Assembly: GCF_011064285.1 (NCBI RefSeq)
Contig: NZ_CP049331.1
Coordinates: forward strand, 558,001 to 622,000
DNA from: Vibrio ziniensis
Lineage (GTDB): Bacteria > Pseudomonadota > Gammaproteobacteria > Enterobacterales > Vibrionaceae
Reading direction: 5' to 3'
Length of the DNA stretch: 64,000 nt
The notes under the pieces are model-generated. The model was not told the DNA's origin. It did not search any database and worked only from the letters and a program-made list of their open reading frames with translations. Shown piece by piece: positions 7,152 through 16,303 of the stretch (positions within the stretch are counted from its first letter, which is position 1; each line of letters opens with the position of its first letter). Position numbers and translations under genes: made by a program.

Positions 7152-10100
7152 CTACATAGAGGCTATCAGCTTCTGAAGCTTATTACGCACCGCCTCCAAG
7201 TGAATGCGCTCTGTTCCCGGATCATTATGATGTTCAAGGATATAATCGAGAGAGTTCAGCACAGTACGCCAGCGCGGCGTTTTCGGTACTGTTTCTACTC
7301 GCAGGTACTTATCAAGTGTTCGGGTTTGCAATGTGCTTCGGTCGAGATAGACACGCCATAGACCACTTTGTTCAGCGAAGGTGAACTTAGATTGACCCGG
7401 AGCTTTCTCCCAATAGTTGAGTGCACTGGTCATCGCATCGACAAGCACTGCTCGCATGAGCTCTTGCTTCGATTGGTTGTCTCCTTCCGCTTTATCTGCA
7501 ATGCGGGTAAATTCACCCCCGAGTTCTTTTAGTTGCTGCAGCCTCTCTTTATCCCCACTGAATGCGTAGCTCGATAATGCGTCCACTGCTGTTTCCAAAT
7601 TAAGTATCCTTTGCGCACTTTGAGCACCACCGACGTTTAATATATAAATAGCCTGCATACCAGAACCTTTAGGGAGTCTGAGAATATCTGCGGATAAGTG
7701 GAGTCGTGAATCACCAACAAAAATATCCACCTCACCACAATAATGTTCTTGAGTAATGTTAAGATATTTATGAGAAAACAGCTCTTCAGCACTGGAGCGT
7801 TTAAGTTGCTCTTGGGTGCGTTTAAAGAGTCTAGAGGCTGCTTGGTTTGCAAACAGAATCTTGTTGTTTTCTTTTAGGCAAATAATAGCTTCTGGAGAAG
7901 AATCAAGTTGCTCTAAAAGTCTTTCTTGTGTCTCTAATAAATCAGCTTCAACGATATTTCTCTGTTTGATCTCATTTTGCAGTTCAAGGTTTTCCAATCG
8001 TTTTTGCTCTGCTTGACTCGCGGCTAGATGAGCATGGATACGTGCTGCCAGTTCCTTTTTATTGAAAGGTTTCGACAAGTAGTCATTCGCACCTGCTGCA
8101 AATCCTCTCAAACGGTCTTCTGTTTGATTTAAAGCAGTAAGCATGATGATAGGTAAATCTGTAATACTGTATGTTTCTCTTAATTTTTCACAAACTTGAT
8201 AGCCACTCATACCTGGCATCATGATATCGAGTAGTAACAGCTCGGGTTTCTCTTTTTCAACCGCTTTGAGTACATCATTACCGTCAGCGACTGTCCGAAT
8301 ACGATAACCTTCTAACCTTAAGAAGCTATCCATAATACGAAGGTTCACAGGTTCATCATCTGCGACCAATAACAACGGACCATCGTGGTTTTCCGGTAAA
8401 TCATTCGTATCTGGAAGTTCAACTTCGCCAATGTCCGGAGCCTGAAAGTGGGGCTGTTCGGTCTGTTTGGCTTGCTCAATCTCTTTAATTGAAGCAATAG
8501 GTAATGTGAAGCTAAAGGTGGTACCAACCAGTGGCTGGCTACTCACATAAAGGGTGCCATGCATCAATTCTATCAACTGACGGCTAATGGACAAACCAAG
8601 TCCCGAACCTTGACGGTAGCGATTTGTATCTACTGTTCCTTGAATAAGCGGTTCAAAAATATGCTCTAGTTGCTCCGCAGGAATCCCTTGACCAGTATCT
8701 ACAACTTGAACTCGAACTTGGTCATCGATCTGTGAAGCGGAAATGACGATCTTACCTTCTGATGTATATTTGATCGCATTACCGATAAGGTTATACAACA
8801 CTTGCTCTAGACGTTGTGGATCGGCAGAAACCCAGAACTGATTGTCGGATATCTGGTTGATGATCCTGAGCGGCTTTTTACCAAGCAGATGGTTGGAGAG
8901 CTCTAGCACTAGTCGTGTCGAACTCGAAAGATCCACTGCATTGCACTGAATATCCAAATCACCATAACGCATCTTGTGATAATCGAGTAAATTGTCCACT
9001 AGGCGAGCAAGGCGTTGACCGCTAGTGGCGATAATATCTAACTGGTATTTGTGGTCAGAAGTAATAGGGCCGTTTGCACCTGAAATCAGCGCTTCAGCAA
9101 TACCGATCATGCCGTGTAATGGGGTTCTCAGTTCGTGAGAGGTTGTTGCTAGAAACTCGTCTTTGAGTTTGTTGGCTAGCTGCAATTCTTCGTTTTGTTT
9201 ACGAATAATTTGGATGTTTTTTTCCAGTTCACTGTTTTGCGATTTGATGAGCTGGATTTTTTCACGGATGGAGCGCTGCATACGCTCGAAACTGACAGCA
9301 AGTCGACCAATCTCGTCTTTGCGCTCAGTGTTAATCATGCTTTCATCGAGATCGCCGGCTGAGGCACGCTCAGCAGCCCAAGTGAGTCTTAATAACGGAG
9401 CTGTAATGAAATTTGAAAGCATATGAGATGCGATGACCACCAATACGATGGCTGTCAGCATGGCAAATATGAATAGCTTTTCTAACTGGTTAACGCGTGC
9501 AAAGGCTTCTTTCTCTGGCAGCTCAACGATGATGGCCCCGTGTGTATTTTTAAGATTGATTGGTGCGTAAGCGGCAATATTTTTCTCACCGAGTGTATCG
9601 GTATAAGTGCCCACATCAATTTTGCCTGATAGCGCTAAATTGATGACTTCACCGCTTTTATCAATCTCGTCTTGTAAGTACGAAAGCGTTAGCGAGCGAT
9701 GATCTTGTCCTACAAGCAGTGTTTGCATCGCAGAACTGCTACTGTCGGCGATGAGTTTGGTGATGCCTTTATTTGGCAAGCGGAACATGGCGTAACTGTG
9801 CAAATAGCCTTGTTGGATGATAGGTGCGCCAAACCAAGCGTATTGTTGCCCATTTTCCTCAATGAAGTCTGAAAGAATGACAGGGGTATAATCTTCGTCG
9901 GTTTTTCTGTGCTCAGAAACGGTTTTCTCTAATAATTGAAAGGTTTGCCCAAGATTGGCATCCTTGAACTTTCCAGAAAACAGGTTGGTGCCGTACTCCT
10001 CATTCTTGTTGATTGAGTAAGTGACGTTCCCGTTTAAGTCGACTAGTAAAATATCATCAAAATCAGAGCGTTTAAGTAGCTCCATATACGCCCAGTGATA

Positions 10101-10538
10101 ACGTTTATGCAAAAGGCGGTAACGTTCACTACCAACATAACTGCTAGATTGAGGAAGAACGGAAGTTTTCACTTGATCGCCCGATCCAAGAATATATCGC
10201 TGTTGTGCGTTTTCCCGCGCTTGTTCTATATCTTCACCTAAGCGAGAAAATGCGTTCACTAAGCCGTAAAATCTGCCGCCACTGGCATACGCTAGCTCTG
10301 AACGAACAAATCCCATTACTTCTGATTCTTTAGCATTGAGATAGTCGATAACTTGCTGCTGTTTTGTATCTCGAACAGACAGAAGGTGGGAAGTGCTTTG
10401 TTCTTGAAGATCATCAATATGAGACTTCAGGAAGAAGATAGCGGTAATGGTTAGAGGGGTAATGCTCAGCACCAGAAAGGCTAGCATTAAGGTGTTTTGT
10501 AAGCGTTTAAACTTTTGCCTGCGATAAAACCTAAACAT
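7152..10538 (-). CDS. chiS: ChiS, orphan hybrid sensor kinase and DNA-binding regulator of chitin use
   Basis: 1128 residues, matching Vibrio ChiS (about 1129). Order: membrane helix near residues 16-37; long periplasmic sensor region; second helix near 352-372; HAMP; histidine kinase with HELRTPLHG (His468); ATPase domain (NLIGNAIKYT, GSGLGLSISRQL); receiver domain with LLLLDIMMPGMSGY (Asp771); then a long C-terminal region that in V. cholerae ChiS binds DNA. In V. cholerae it is held off by unliganded CBP and activates chitin genes, including the chb operon encoded next to it here. No response regulator lies nearby. All kinase and receiver key residues are present. The ribosome-binding site is weak. 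Confidence 0.95.
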   Translation of the reverse strand: MFRFYRRQKFKRLQNTLMLAFLVLSITPLTITAIFFLKSHIDDLQEQSTSHLLSVRDTKQQQVIDYLNAKESEVMGFVRSELAYASGGRFYGLVNAFSRLGEDIEQARENAQQRYILGSGDQVKTSVLPQSSSYVGSERYRLLHKRYHWAYMELLKRSDFDDILLVDLNGNVTYSINKNEEYGTNLFSGKFKDANLGQTFQLLEKTVSEHRKTDEDYTPVILSDFIEENGQQYAWFGAPIIQQGYLHSYAMFRLPNKGITKLIADSSSSAMQTLLVGQDHRSLTLSYLQDEIDKSGEVINLALSGKIDVGTYTDTLGEKNIAAYAPINLKNTHGAIIVELPEKEAFARVNQLEKLFIFAMLTAIVLVVIASHMLSNFITAPLLRLTWAAERASAGDLDESMINTERKDEIGRLAVSFERMQRSIREKIQLIKSQNSELEKNIQIIRKQNEELQLANKLKDEFLATTSHELRTPLHGMIGIAEALISGANGPITSDHKYQLDIIATSGQRLARLVDNLLDYHKMRYGDLDIQCNAVDLSSSTRLVLELSNHLLGKKPLRIINQISDNQFWVSADPQRLEQVLYNLIGNAIKYTSEGKIVISASQIDDQVRVQVVDTGQGIPAEQLEHIFEPLIQGTVDTNRYRQGSGLGLSISRQLIELMHGTLYVSSQPLVGTTFSFTLPIASIKEIEQAKQTEQPHFQAPDIGEVELPDTNDLPENHDGPLLLVADDEPVNLRIMDSFLRLEGYRIRTVADGNDVLKAVEKEKPELLLLDIMMPGMSGYQVCEKLRETYSITDLPIIMLTALNQTEDRLRGFAAGANDYLSKPFNKKELAARIHAHLAASQAEQKRLENLELQNEIKQRNIVEADLLETQERLLEQLDSSPEAIICLKENNKILFANQAASRLFKRTQEQLKRSSAEELFSHKYLNITQEHYCGEVDIFVGDSRLHLSADILRLPKGSGMQAIYILNVGGAQSAQRILNLETAVDALSSYAFSGDKERLQQLKELGGEFTRIADKAEGDNQSKQELMRAVLVDAMTSALNYWEKAPGQSKFTFAEQSGLWRVYLDRSTLQTRTLDKYLRVETVPKTPRWRTVLNSLDYILEHHNDPGTERIHLEAVRNKLQKLIASM

Positions 10539-10561
10539 ATCAAAGAGATTTCTTTCAATGA

Positions 10562-10585
10562 AACTTGCAGGTAAACCTGCAAGTT
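10562..10585 (-). other. Perfect 11-bp hairpin in the chiS leader
   Basis: AACTTGCAGGT pairs with ACCTGCAAGTT around two bases, 23 bases upstream of the chiS start codon on the minus transcript, followed only by UUUC. It could weakly terminate rsmC transcripts or be a 5' structural element controlling chiS. Confidence 0.55.
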
Positions 10586-10700
10586 ATGTGATTGACAAAA
10601 AAACAGTTACGCAGAAGTTAACAAGTTTTTTTTCTTTGACAAGTAAGTCCCACTTAAATCGTGGTCATAGGCTCACTTTTAGCTAATTTGTAACCAAATG

Positions 10701-11726
10701 TTAGGCTTTGTTTGCGTGATAAATAGCGAATTTACTGGTCTTATTTAACGTCTCGCAATTACCTAGTGATTGCTCAATAATTGGAGGGTATTTCAAGAAA
10801 CTATTGGCAACAACGAACAGTTCACCGCCAGAGTGTAAATGGCTTGCTGACTTTTCCAAAAGCGTTTCAGTTGCGTTGTAGCTAGTATCTAAACCTGCAT
10901 GGAAAGGTGGATTTGTGACAATGAAATTGTAGTCAGCCGCGGTATCTGAATAGATGTCTGATGCAAATACACGACCAGATAGACTGTTTGCCTTTAGGGT
11001 CTCTTCGCTTGAGCGAACGGCTAGCGCGCTAATATCACACATTTCTAGCTGTATATTGCTATTTAGCTTCGCCATTACGCAGCCAAGTACACCCGCGCCA
11101 CAGCCAAAATCAAGTACTTTGCCCTTCAGATTCGGTAAGGTATCTAGTAATAGACGGCTACCTAGATCAAACTCACCGTGGCTAAATACTCCAGGTAAAC
11201 TACGAATAGTGAGTTCATGCTGTTGATAATGAACGGTATAAGATTTAAACCAATCTTCGATGTGAAAAGCTTTTGGTTGTTCTAAACATTGTCCCCAATA
11301 AAATGAACAGCGACGAGCTGAGTCGAATTTTGTAATTCTGCCGTAGCTTTCGAACATCTTTTCAATGCTTTTTACGCCAGAGCGATTTTCACCGACAACG
11401 ACAATTTCAGTATTTACACCAAGCTTTGACATCAACATAGCAAGCAGGTATTCCGCTTCCATTTTTGCTTTTGGCCAGTACAGCAGCACCATGTCTGCAT
11501 CAATATCACTTTCCAATTCAGCACCAAAATGGACGTTAATTGTCGACTTTGATTCAAGTTGGCGATAGTAACCATAATTAGTGGTGAACACAGAAACAGA
11601 AAGGCAGTGTTTAGCAAGTTCTACTGGAAACAGATCTTCTGCCTCTCCTGCTACGAGTACTTTTTTGTTTTCAAAGTACGCTAGTTGACGCAGGGCAATC
11701 TGGCTTGGGGTAATGTAATTAGACAT
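10701..11726 (-). CDS. rsmC: 16S rRNA (guanine1207-N2)-methyltransferase RsmC
   Basis: 341 residues, the normal length for RsmC. The degenerate N-terminal methyltransferase-like half is followed by a catalytic C-terminal half with the SAM motif [12 protein letters not shown] and the N2-methyltransferase motif NPPFH ([12 protein letters not shown]). It modifies G1207 of 16S rRNA in the 30S subunit. It lies between an AI-2E-family gene and chiS on the same strand; the function is unrelated to chitin. Confidence 0.93.
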   Translation of the reverse strand: MSNYITPSQIALRQLAYFENKKVLVAGEAEDLFPVELAKHCLSVSVFTTNYGYYRQLESKSTINVHFGAELESDIDADMVLLYWPKAKMEAEYLLAMLMSKLGVNTEIVVVGENRSGVKSIEKMFESYGRITKFDSARRCSFYWGQCLEQPKAFHIEDWFKSYTVHYQQHELTIRSLPGVFSHGEFDLGSRLLLDTLPNLKGKVLDFGCGAGVLGCVMAKLNSNIQLEMCDISALAVRSSEETLKANSLSGRVFASDIYSDTAADYNFIVTNPPFHAGLDTSYNATETLLEKSASHLHSGGELFVVANSFLKYPPIIEQSLGNCETLNKTSKFAIYHANKA

Positions 11727-11785
11727 TTAGAGCCTGTTATATTTATGGTTCAATGAAGCTAGGTTCAATGTGAAGTGATTCTTTG

Positions 11786-11816
11786 TTGGAGCCGATTCTC
11801 GCATAGTCGGCTCCAA
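11786..11816 (-). other. Inverted repeat between the AI-2E-family gene and rsmC
   Basis: TTGGAGCCGA pairs with TCGGCTCCAA (10 bp) around an 11-base loop, 13 bases after the stop codon of the upstream minus-strand gene. No U-run follows, so it is a weak terminator or a processing hairpin. Confidence 0.5.
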
Positions 11817-11828
11817 GCATGAAGTATT

Positions 11829-12914
11829 TTAGCTGTTGTCTTGATTGTCTAAGAAGTTGTGGAATTCTTCTTCGTAAATATTAAACAGCACAATCGCGAT
11901 AGCAAAAATCAGTGGCCCATAGATAAGACCAATCAAACCAAACAGTTGGATACCACCTAAGAGTGAGAAAAAAATCATCAAAGTGTTCATCCCAGCACTG
12001 CCTTGCATCAGGAATGGTCTGAGTAGGTTATCAATCGATCCCACGACGGCTACGCTCCAAACCGCAAGGAATATCGCCCACGTTGTATCTCCCGTTAGGA
12101 ATAAGTACGTCGCTGTTGGGATCCAGATAAGTGCTGTACCAACAACGGGAATGAATGATGCGAAGCCCATCATTGTTCCCCAGAATAGACCTGGAAAACC
12201 CGCTAGCCACATACCAATACCGCCAGCGATGCCTTGCGCTATAGCTGTTAAGAAAGATCCCATCACTGCCGATTTAGAGACACTTTCTATCTCATCCAAC
12301 AAACGATCTTCTTGGCTGCGAGATAGAGGTAATATATGACGAATGTTTGCGATGATTGTATCTCTGTCTCGCAGTAGAAAGAACAGGACGAATAACATTA
12401 AAAAGAAGCTCATGATGAAGTTAGTTGCATCACCCAAAATTTTGGCACTGATGCCAACTAGGTTGGTGCCAAAACTTGTCGCAAACTGAGCGATTTTCTG
12501 TGCGATTTGTTGGGGATTAATTCCGTCAAAAGGTAAATACTGGTTAGCCAGAGCCAAGCCTTTCACTACTAATGGGTGATTGAACAACGTTTGGATACCG
12601 CCGTGAGTGACCCATTGATAAACGTTTTGGGAAAACTTAGAACCTTGCTGGACGATAGCTGCGAAAACAAATAGCAGCGGAATGACGATAATAAATGTCA
12701 GAATAATGCAGGATAGCAAGGATGATATATTTTTATGAGTTGGCATCAAATTGTCCAACTTCTCATGTAGTGGAAACATGAGCATTGAAATAATAAATGC
12801 CATCACAATCGAATTGATATAGGGTTCTACTAGTAAGTAACAGGCGAAACCCGAGACAAGTAGGGCAATAACGAGAACCCAATGGCTGGATGTGATTTTA
12901 ATTTTTTCTGGCAC
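11829..12914 (-). CDS. AI-2E family transporter (PerM/YdiK-like membrane protein)
   Basis: 361 residues with about eight predicted membrane helices, including an N-terminal pair (WVLVIALLVSGFACYLLV, SIVMAFIISMLMF) and the C-terminal cluster typical of PF01594 (LRPFLMQGSAGMNTLMIFFSLLGG, FGLIGLIYGPLIFAI). Members export varied small molecules or ions; only some have been linked to AI-2, so the substrate is unknown. The start codon is GTG at 12914 with AGGAC upstream. It stands alone with its promoter region facing the small gene at 12990. Confidence 0.85.
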   Translation of the reverse strand: MPEKIKITSSHWVLVIALLVSGFACYLLVEPYINSIVMAFIISMLMFPLHEKLDNLMPTHKNISSLLSCIILTFIIVIPLLFVFAAIVQQGSKFSQNVYQWVTHGGIQTLFNHPLVVKGLALANQYLPFDGINPQQIAQKIAQFATSFGTNLVGISAKILGDATNFIMSFFLMLFVLFFLLRDRDTIIANIRHILPLSRSQEDRLLDEIESVSKSAVMGSFLTAIAQGIAGGIGMWLAGFPGLFWGTMMGFASFIPVVGTALIWIPTATYLFLTGDTTWAIFLAVWSVAVVGSIDNLLRPFLMQGSAGMNTLMIFFSLLGGIQLFGLIGLIYGPLIFAIAIVLFNIYEEEFHNFLDNQDNS

Positions 12915-12946
12915 TTTGGTTGTCCTAGTAATCAGATTGATTAGTT

Positions 12947-12952
12947 TATAAT
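12947..12952 (+). promoter_or_regulatory. Consensus -10 element (TATAAT) for the small gene at 12990
   Basis: A perfect TATAAT lies 37 bases upstream of the ATG at 12990. No good -35 at standard spacing is visible (TTGTCC is 21 bases upstream), so the assignment rests on the -10 and position. Confidence 0.4.
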
Positions 12953-12989
12953 GGCTGTAATTCAGTCAGTTAGCAATGAAGAGGCTAGT

Positions 12990-13109
12990 ATGGGATGTTG
13001 CAATGATGAGAAGTGTTGTGAAACCAAGAATGCAAAACGTCGTAAATTTTCATGGATTGGAGCGGTTATTGTCGTTCTTGTTGTGTTAGTTGTTACTAAC
13101 TGGAAATAA
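12990..13109 (+). CDS. 39-residue Cys-rich single-pass membrane peptide
   Basis: Too short for usual gene finders. The sequence starts MGCCNDEKCCETKNAKRRK, followed by one hydrophobic helix (WIGAVIVVLVVLVV) and a short TNWK tail. AAGAGG lies five bases before the ATG, a TATAAT box is upstream and a strong terminator follows one base after the stop, so it has every sign of a real transcription unit. The CC-x5-CC pattern ahead of the positively charged stop-transfer region suggests cytoplasmic metal or redox chemistry, or acylation; that is speculation. V. cholerae has a small hypothetical gene in the same place next to hemL. Confidence 0.72.
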   Translation: MGCCNDEKCCETKNAKRRKFSWIGAVIVVLVVLVVTNWK

Positions 13110-13134
13110 ATAAGGCTGCTTCAAGCAGCCTTAT
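13110..13134. terminator. Bidirectional intrinsic terminator between the small peptide gene and hemL
   Basis: AAGGCTGCT pairs with AGCAGCCTT around three bases. T-rich sequence follows on both strands (TATTAAA on plus, ATTTATTT on minus). It serves the plus-strand 39-residue gene and the convergent hemL gene. Confidence 0.8.
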
Positions 13135-13153
13135 TAAACTTCACCATTAACCT

Positions 13154-14449
13154 TTACTGTGCTTCTGCTGCGATAATCGCTAAACACTGATCTGCGGCTT
13201 CGAGAGTGGCTTCGATTTCTCTTGAACCGTGAGCTAGAGAAGTAAAACTTGCTTCAAATGCTGATGGAGCAAGGTACACACCTTTGTCCAGCATTAAGTG
13301 GAAGAAGCGTTTAAAGCGTTCAACATCACATTTAGTCACATCTTCGTAGCAAGTAATTCTGTCTTGCTCAGTAAAGAAGAAGCCAAACATACCACCCACT
13401 TGGTTCACCACCATCGGTATGCCGTGTTTGTCAGCTAGGTACTTAAAGCCATCTGCTAATTGTTTAGTTTTAGCTGCTAGGCGTTTTTCGTTACCTTCCT
13501 CTTTTAGCAAAGTTAGACACGCAAGACCGGCAGCCATAGCAACAGGGTTACCTGATAATGTACCTGCTTGGTATACTGGACCTGTTGGAGCGATGAACTG
13601 CATCACGTCTTTACGACCACCAAATGCGCCTACCGGCATACCGCCACCAATCACTTTGCCTAGTGTGGTTAAGTCTGGTTTGATGTTGTAGTGAGCTTGA
13701 GCTCCACCGAGTGCGACGCGGAAACCCGTCATTACTTCATCAAAAATTAGCAGTGCGCCCTCTTGGTCACAAATTTCACGCAGACCTTCGTGGAAACCTT
13801 TAACGGGTGGAATACAGTTCATGTTGCCCGCGACAGGTTCAACGATGATACAGGCAATTTCACCTTTGTTTGCTGCAAACAATTCACGCACAGATTCAAG
13901 GTCATTGAAGCGAGCGGTTAATGTGTGTTTTGCAAAATCTGCAGGAACACCAGGTGAGCTTGGTTGACCTAACGTTAGTGCACCAGAGCCAGCTTTAACT
14001 AATAAGCTGTCTGCATGACCATGGTAACAACCTTCAAACTTGATGATTTTGTCTCGACCAGTAAAACCGCGAGCAAGACGAATAGCACTCATGGTTGCTT
14101 CTGTACCTGAACTAACCATACGCAGTTGCTCCATTGAAGGAACTAACTCAGATACAAGTTCAGCCATAGTAATTTCGATTTCAGTTGGAGCTCCGAAACT
14201 TAGGCCACGGTTAGCTGCATCGATCACTGCTTCACGTATGACCGCGTGGTTATGGCCAAGAATCATCGGTCCCCAAGAACCTACGTAATCAATATATGCT
14301 TTTCCATCAGCATCAAATATAAATGCGCCGTCTGCTCGCTCAATAAATATTGGAGAGCCACCAACGCCGTTAAATGCACGAACAGGAGAGTTAACGCCGC
14401 CAGGAATCTTTAATTGAGCTTTATTATAGAGATCAGCTGATTTGGTCAT
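13154..14449 (-). CDS. hemL: Glutamate-1-semialdehyde 2,1-aminomutase
   Basis: 431 residues, a PLP-dependent class III aminotransferase-fold enzyme. It converts glutamate-1-semialdehyde to 5-aminolevulinate in the C5 haem pathway in the cytoplasm. The PLP lysine is Lys265 in [29 protein letters not shown] carries the cofactor-binding aspartate. AGAGGAAC lies before the ATG. Complete and standard in length. Confidence 0.97.
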   Translation of the reverse strand: MTKSADLYNKAQLKIPGGVNSPVRAFNGVGGSPIFIERADGAFIFDADGKAYIDYVGSWGPMILGHNHAVIREAVIDAANRGLSFGAPTEIEITMAELVSELVPSMEQLRMVSSGTEATMSAIRLARGFTGRDKIIKFEGCYHGHADSLLVKAGSGALTLGQPSSPGVPADFAKHTLTARFNDLESVRELFAANKGEIACIIVEPVAGNMNCIPPVKGFHEGLREICDQEGALLIFDEVMTGFRVALGGAQAHYNIKPDLTTLGKVIGGGMPVGAFGGRKDVMQFIAPTGPVYQAGTLSGNPVAMAAGLACLTLLKEEGNEKRLAAKTKQLADGFKYLADKHGIPMVVNQVGGMFGFFFTEQDRITCYEDVTKCDVERFKRFFHLMLDKGVYLAPSAFEASFTSLAHGSREIEATLEAADQCLAIIAAEAQ

Positions 14450-14620
14450 GGATAGTTCCTCTTTATGATGTCTCGGACCAAGTTGCTGTGCATTGTACGC
14501 TTGTGCAGGCTGAGGTGAAACGTTTTAACCAAATTTCTGACTCTTCTCACTGAGTTATTCTGCTCGTTCGGAAAAAATAGAACCCATCATTTTTGATGAC
14601 AATGAACTTAGTATCGGTGA

Positions 14621-14645
14621 ATACTTGAACGTATAGGTCAGGTAT
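14621..14645 (+). promoter_or_regulatory. Type 1 IscR binding site over the erpA promoter
   Basis: The 25-base site has left arm ATACTTGA and right arm GTCAGGTAT. It matches about 21 of 25 positions of the degenerate type 1 IscR consensus as I know it. It overlaps the -35 and spacer of the erpA promoter, the right place for repression by [2Fe-2S]-IscR. erpA is IscR-controlled in E. coli; here that is inferred from the motif. Confidence 0.72.
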
Positions 14646-14653
14646 TAGATAAT
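14625..14653 (+). promoter_or_regulatory. Sigma-70 promoter of erpA
   Basis: TTGAAC and GATAAT are separated by exactly 17 bases. The expected start is near 14660, about 80 bases upstream of the GTG start codon. Confidence 0.7.
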
Positions 14654-14741
14654 CGCCGCATTATTAAAAAAGAGTCATGTCCATCAGATTGATATCGTGA
14701 ATAATATCTGGTGTGCATTTACGCGACTGAGAGAGGTCATT

Positions 14742-15083
14742 GTGAGTGAAGTAAATGTACCGCTATCCTTTTCGGATGCAGCGGCAACACGCGTGAGAGC
14801 GTTGATTGCTGAAGAAGAAAACCCAGCACTAAAACTGCGTGTGTATATTACAGGTGGTGGTTGTAGTGGCTTCCAATACGGATTCACATTTGACGAGAAT
14901 GTTAATGATGGAGACACCACAATTGAAAATAGCGGTGTAACCCTAGTGGTTGACCCTATGAGCCTGCAATACTTGATTGGCGGAGTGGTTGATTATACTG
15001 AAGGACTGGAAGGTTCTCGCTTTTTTGTAAACAATCCAAACGCAACAACCACATGTGGTTGCGGTGCATCGTTTAGTGTTTAA
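14742..15083 (+). CDS. erpA: Iron-sulfur cluster insertion protein ErpA
   Basis: 113 residues with the GTG start at 14742, preceded by GAGAGG. A longer in-frame ATG at 14697 would add 15 residues foreign to the family. A-type Fe-S carrier with the three conserved cysteines Cys41 (GGGCSGF), Cys105 and Cys107 (TTCGCGASF). It passes [Fe-S] clusters to apoproteins, including IspG in isoprenoid synthesis. Single-gene unit with an IscR-type control site. Confidence 0.95.
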   Translation: MSEVNVPLSFSDAAATRVRALIAEEENPALKLRVYITGGGCSGFQYGFTFDENVNDGDTTIENSGVTLVVDPMSLQYLIGGVVDYTEGLEGSRFFVNNPNATTTCGCGASFSV

Positions 15084-15176
15084 CTAATGATGCAGAGTGA
15101 ATTAGCCATGATAGCTGATTCACTCTCCTTGCATATGTGAGCTGTTATGCAGGGATATAATTATAAAGGATTGTCC

Positions 15177-16295
15177 ATGTCTTATTTCTCATTGAGAAGT
15201 TTACTTGGGGGCGGCTATTTTTCACAAAAGCCCTGGCTCGTTTCTTTCATACTGATCATACTTTTAACCCTCTGGCTGAGCCTTGGTTCAATTAACGCTC
15301 AAGAACAAGCCCCTGAAAAAGCTGCTGATACAATCCCACTGGCTAAAGTGATGTATCAGACTTTCCATGCCCAACCTATCGAAAAAACAATTGACCTCTA
15401 TGGACGAACTGCACCTGATAAACAAGCGCGTTTATCTTCTGAAATAGCAGGTAAAATCCTCGCAACTGAAATCGATAAGGGGGAAAAAGTCACTAAAGGA
15501 CAAGTTATTGCACTTATTGACCAAGGTGATTTACAAGCTCAGCTTGATAGAGCTAAGTCCGTTCTGTCGGTGAAGCGTCAAGAATATAAGGCTGCAGAAT
15601 CACTTAAAAATCGTGGTTTACAAGGTGAAATTGCTTATATCAATGCTCTTGCTGCATTGACGGATGCTAAAGCCAGCGTTGCATCTGTTGAGCTACGTAT
15701 AGAGCACACTTCTATTGTTGCCCCTTTTGATGGTGTAGTTGAGAACCTGTTTGTTGAGCAAGGTGATTTTGTTGGAGTTGGCGATCCTGTTGCTACACTC
15801 ATTGATCTGAAAAAATTGGTGATTGAAGCAAACGTTAGTGAGCGCCACATTCAGAGCATTACCCAAGGTCAGCCTGCTACTATCCACTTTATTCAAGGTG
15901 CTCAAACTCAGGGGACAGTTCGATATTTATCTCAGCTTTCATCTCCTTCAACCAATACTTTTGCCATTGAAGTGGAAGTTCCCAATCCAAACCAACATAT
16001 TCCAGCAGGGGTAAGTACTCAAGTTGAGCTGAACTTAGAAACTCAAATGGCGGTGAAAATTACTCCCGCGATGCTTGCTCTTGATGATGAGGGCAATCTA
16101 GGTGTGAAAACATTAGTTGAAAACAACGTCCATTTTGTTCCTATCCAGTTAGTAAAAGCGGAGCAAGATGGTGTTTGGTTAACTGGATTGGGAGAAGAAG
16201 TTGATATCATTACACGCGGCCAAGGTTTTGTACGTGATGGTGATGAAGTCGTGGCAGTTAAACAGACATCAGAGTTAGAAACCACTAAGCCTTAG
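15177..16295 (+). CDS. RND efflux periplasmic adaptor (membrane fusion protein)
   Basis: 372 residues from the ATG at 15177, which has AAAGGA six bases upstream; the ATG at 15147 lacks such a site. N-terminal anchor helix (WLVSFILIILLTLWLSLGSI), then the lipoyl-like hairpin domain (AGKILATEIDKGEKVTKGQVIALID), a short coiled-coil hairpin and a second lipoyl half (IVAPFDGVVENLFVEQGDFV). It bridges the RND pump to a TolC-type outer membrane channel, which is not encoded here. It sits eight bases upstream of the pump gene, so they form one operon. Confidence 0.9.
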   Translation: MSYFSLRSLLGGGYFSQKPWLVSFILIILLTLWLSLGSINAQEQAPEKAADTIPLAKVMYQTFHAQPIEKTIDLYGRTAPDKQARLSSEIAGKILATEIDKGEKVTKGQVIALIDQGDLQAQLDRAKSVLSVKRQEYKAAESLKNRGLQGEIAYINALAALTDAKASVASVELRIEHTSIVAPFDGVVENLFVEQGDFVGVGDPVATLIDLKKLVIEANVSERHIQSITQGQPATIHFIQGAQTQGTVRYLSQLSSPSTNTFAIEVEVPNPNQHIPAGVSTQVELNLETQMAVKITPAMLALDDEGNLGVKTLVENNVHFVPIQLVKAEQDGVWLTGLGEEVDIITRGQGFVRDGDEVVAVKQTSELETTKP

Positions 16296-16303
16296 GAGGC
16301 GAC

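Noticed and set aside
14697..14741. Longer erpA start at ATG 14697
   Set aside because: Adds 15 residues absent from the family, and the GTG at 14742 has the GAGAGG site and gives the standard 113-residue protein.
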